This document shows, one piece after another, positions 61,698 to 64,000 of a stretch of 64,000 bases of DNA. Positions within the stretch are counted from its first letter, which is position 1, and each line of letters opens with the position of its first letter. Origin of the DNA: Cepaea nemoralis. Lineage: Eukaryota; Mollusca; Gastropoda; Stylommatophora; Helicidae. The stretch covers positions 480,001 through 544,000 of the forward strand of contig JACEFZ010022421.1 in assembly GCA_014155875.1 (NCBI GenBank), in the 5' to 3' direction. The position numbers were made by a program, and so were the translations under genes. The notes beneath the pieces were generated by a model that searched no databases, was not told where the DNA came from, and worked only from the letters and a program-made list of their open reading frames with translations.

Positions 61698-62229
61698 CAG
61701 CAATGGACTCCGCCTCCTTCAGACATGTGCCGAACATGATCTCCTGATTACGAACACAATTTTCCGTCTCCCCATGAGAAATAGGACATCGTGGATGCAC
61801 CCTCGCTCGAAACACTGGCACCTCATTGACTATGTCATCGTCAGGAGGAGTGACAGACAAGACGTTCGAGTGACAAAATCCATGTGTGGTGCCGAATGTT
61901 GGACAGACCATCGTCTCATTGTCTCGAAAATGAACATCCACATCAGGCCACCACGGCGTCCTCAAGGGACGAAAATGCAAACAAAGCTAAATGTCACCCG
62001 CCTAAACAGCAAGAAAATGCAGCAGTCGTTTGAAAATATGCTGGAAGACCGCCTCAAGGCCAATGCTGAAGCTAAACAGGATACAGAAACAGAATGGAGA
62101 GCCCTAAAGGACACAATCTACAACACTGCTATGGAAATCATGGGTAGCATAAAGACTGGTTTGATGAAAATTCCGAAGACATCAACCAATTGCTGGCCGA
62201 GAAACATCTTCTCCTCAAGGCACATTTGA
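61660..62229 (+). pseudogene. LINE family A endonuclease C-terminal part and linker
   Basis: A 189-codon frame one step on from the previous. It reads GKHGVGNCNSNGLRLLQTC, the endonuclease end with HLIDYVIVRR and WTDHRLIVSKM (His of the active site), then the linker to about residue 165. Near 62150 the frame changes again to that of the reverse transcriptase. Confidence 0.88.
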
Positions 62230-64000
62230 ATGACCCAAAGTCAACATCAAAAAAAGATGCTTTCAAGAACATTCAGAGAGTAGTGCAGCAGAAACTTCGG
62301 CACATGCGGGACTCCTGGCTGAGCAGCAAAGCTGATAAAATTCAGGTCTTTGCTGACAGACACGATATGAAAAACTTCTACGACTCACTGAAAGCGGTCT
62401 ATGGTCCTTCATCACCAGGCATAGTTCCCCTCCTCAGTGCAGATGGGGGAACATTGGTCACCGATAAGAAAGAAATCCTCCAACGCTGGGCTGAGCATTT
62501 CAGCAAAATCTTAAATGCAACTTCCTTCTTCGATGATGAAACCATCAACTGCCTTCCTCAAGTTCCCACCAATGAGACTCTTGATGACCTGCCAACCATA
62601 GTGGAAATAAACAAAGCCATCCAGCAACTCTCCAGCGGCAAGGCACCTGGTCCTGACTCCATCCCAGCAGAGATATACAAGGCAGGTGGGCCGGTCCTAA
62701 CAGAGCAGCTTCACCAAGTCTTCACAAACATATGGATGAACGAGACCATGCCACAAGATTTTAAGGACGCGTCAATAGTCCACCTTTACAAACGTAAAGG
62801 AAACCGCCAATCCTGTGACAACCACCGAGGCATCTCCTTGCTTTCAATTGCAGGGAAGATACTCGCCAGAATTCTTCTCAATCGCCTCACAGCCCATCTC
62901 GAGCAAGGTCTTCTTCCTGAGAGTCAATGTGGCTTCAGAAAAGAACGTGGAACTGTTGACATGATTTTCGCTGCAAGGCAGCTGCAAGAGAAATGTCAGG
63001 AACAGAACTGCGAAATGTTCTCCACTTTCATTGACCTTACCAAGGCTTTTGATACAGTCAGCAGAGAAGGACTGTGGAAGATTATGGCAAAATATGGCTG
63101 TCCACGAAAGTTTGTCCAAATAGTGCGGCTATTTCATGACGGCATGCAGGCAAGAGTACAGGAAAATGGCGAACTGTCTGAACCCTTTCCTGTCACCAAT
63201 GGAGTGAAGCAAGGATGTGTCCTGGCACCAACACTGTTCAGCCTCATGTTTTCAGCCATGTTGATGAATGCCTTCGAGAACGACGACATTGGAATAGACA
63301 TCAACTACCGTATGGATGGAAAGTTATTCAATCTCAGAAGGCTGAAAGCCAAAACCAAAATTAACAGCGGCACCGTCAGAGAGCTCCTGTTTGCTGATGA
63401 TTGCGCTCTATACGCCAACTCAGAGGCGGACATGCAACATAATGTTTCAGCTTTCTCACATGCCTGTGCCAACTTTGGGCTCAATATCAACTTGGAGAAG
63501 ACTGTAGTTATGTACCAGCCAGCTCCAGGGAATAATCACACTGTGCCGAATATCAAAGTGAATGATCATAGACTAAGTGTTGTGGACAAATTCACCTATC
63601 TTGGCAGCACAGTGTCACAAGCTGCCACAATCGATGACGAAGTGAATGCAAGAATCTCCAAGGCCAGTGCAGCCTTTGGCAGACTGTACAAGAATGTATG
63701 GGACAGAACTGGAATAAGCCTGCAAACACAGCTAAAAGTCTACAAAGCAGTTGTATTATCCACACTGCTATATGCTTGTGAAACCTGGACTGTTTATCAG
63801 CGACACGCTAGGAAATTAAACCACTTCCACACAGTCTGCCTAAGGAAGCTACTGAAGATTAAATGGCAAGACAAGATTCCAGACACTGAAGTCCTAGAAA
63901 GAGCATCCATGCCCAGTATCCACACTATACTGATGAAGAATCAGATTCGCTGGGCTGGTCACTTGACTCGCATGCCAGATCACAGGCTCCCTAAACGAAT
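62154..64000 (+). CDS. LINE family A reverse transcriptase, open to the window end
   Basis: I translated this frame by eye from the GAC at 62154 to base 64000 and met no stop, about 615 codons. Blocks in order: SSGKAPGPDSIPAEIYKAGG, a HRGISLLSIAGKILARIL block, ESQCGFRKERGTVDMIF, FIDLTKAFDTV, GVKQGCVLAPTLFSLMF, the catalytic FADDCALYA near 63390-63416, a FTYLGSTVSQ thumb segment and the post-RT CETWTVYQRH and MPSIHTILMKNQIRW. The protein continues beyond the window; the related fragment at 49080 predicts about 110 more residues ending in a zinc finger. It is homologous to family B but clearly distinct. Confidence 0.93.

Larger units (their letters stand above)
60240..64000 (+). mobile_element. 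LINE family A, 5' region to reverse transcriptase, cut by window end
   Basis: A long non-LTR element starts around 60240-60300 and reaches the right edge. It has a GC-richer 5' region of about 0.8 kb, then APE endonuclease and reverse transcriptase. Two frameshifts (near 61665 and 62150) divide the protein. A 3' fragment of the same family is at 49080-49650, showing that the missing end should carry a C2H2 finger. Confidence 0.9.

Overview
The window is eukaryotic, very probably from a marine invertebrate. A lophotrochozoan such as a mollusc is my best guess, but nothing proves it. I find no operons, rRNA, genuine tRNA genes or convincing host genes. Almost everything I can identify is mobile DNA: Ty3/Gypsy LTR elements, several families of APE-type non-LTR retrotransposons (LINEs), a Penelope-like element, a mariner, a Merlin-like terminal-inverted-repeat element, tRNA-derived SINEs and many microsatellites (AT, CT, GT, ACAT, ATT, poly-C, poly-G).

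Layout. 1-1495: a decayed mariner with recognisable inverted repeats lies between an ACAT and a GT microsatellite. 1603-3360: AG microsatellite, a 47-bp minisatellite, a LINE scrap and a diverged LTR related to the element further right. 3780-10265: decayed LINE scraps, a wrecked copy of a multi-copy invertebrate protein family (7376-8500) and a SINE head. 10363-19482: a complete Ty3/Gypsy element on the minus strand with 2-kb LTRs and a perfect 5-bp target duplication. 19592-21509: a 5'-truncated LINE with an intact 613-codon reverse transcriptase ORF and a 13-bp target duplication. 22.6-29.2 kb: SINE, LINE remnants, and a second copy of the same LINE inserted in an older RNase H-bearing LINE. 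29.4-35.5 kb: microsatellites, tandem duplications, LINE scraps and SINEs. 35829-46290: a Penelope-like element split by a young Ty3/Gypsy element (36437-45922). 49-57.7 kb: a dense pile of LINE fragments in both orientations, including an almost complete RTE-type element. 57985-58612: a 628-bp element with perfect 26-bp inverted repeats and an 8-bp target duplication that carries telomere-like repeats and two histone-type 3' stem-loops. 59.9 kb: a perfect 54-bp x4 tandem array. 60.2-64.0 kb: a LINE entering from its 5' end and running off the window.

How the parts work together. Both LTR elements carry gag, protease, integrase, reverse transcriptase and RNase H, with integrase upstream of reverse transcriptase. 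This is the Gmr1-type order rather than the usual Ty3/Gypsy order. The LINEs supply endonuclease and reverse transcriptase. SINEs, the Merlin-like element and the internally reduced LINE copies would depend on proteins made elsewhere. LTR pairs are almost identical, so insertion is recent, yet most pol genes carry frameshifts. That means either very recent decay or sequencing indels. The most novel objects are the Merlin-like element with captured histone stem-loops, and the 32-bp tandem array that starts within the primer binding site of the first Gypsy element.
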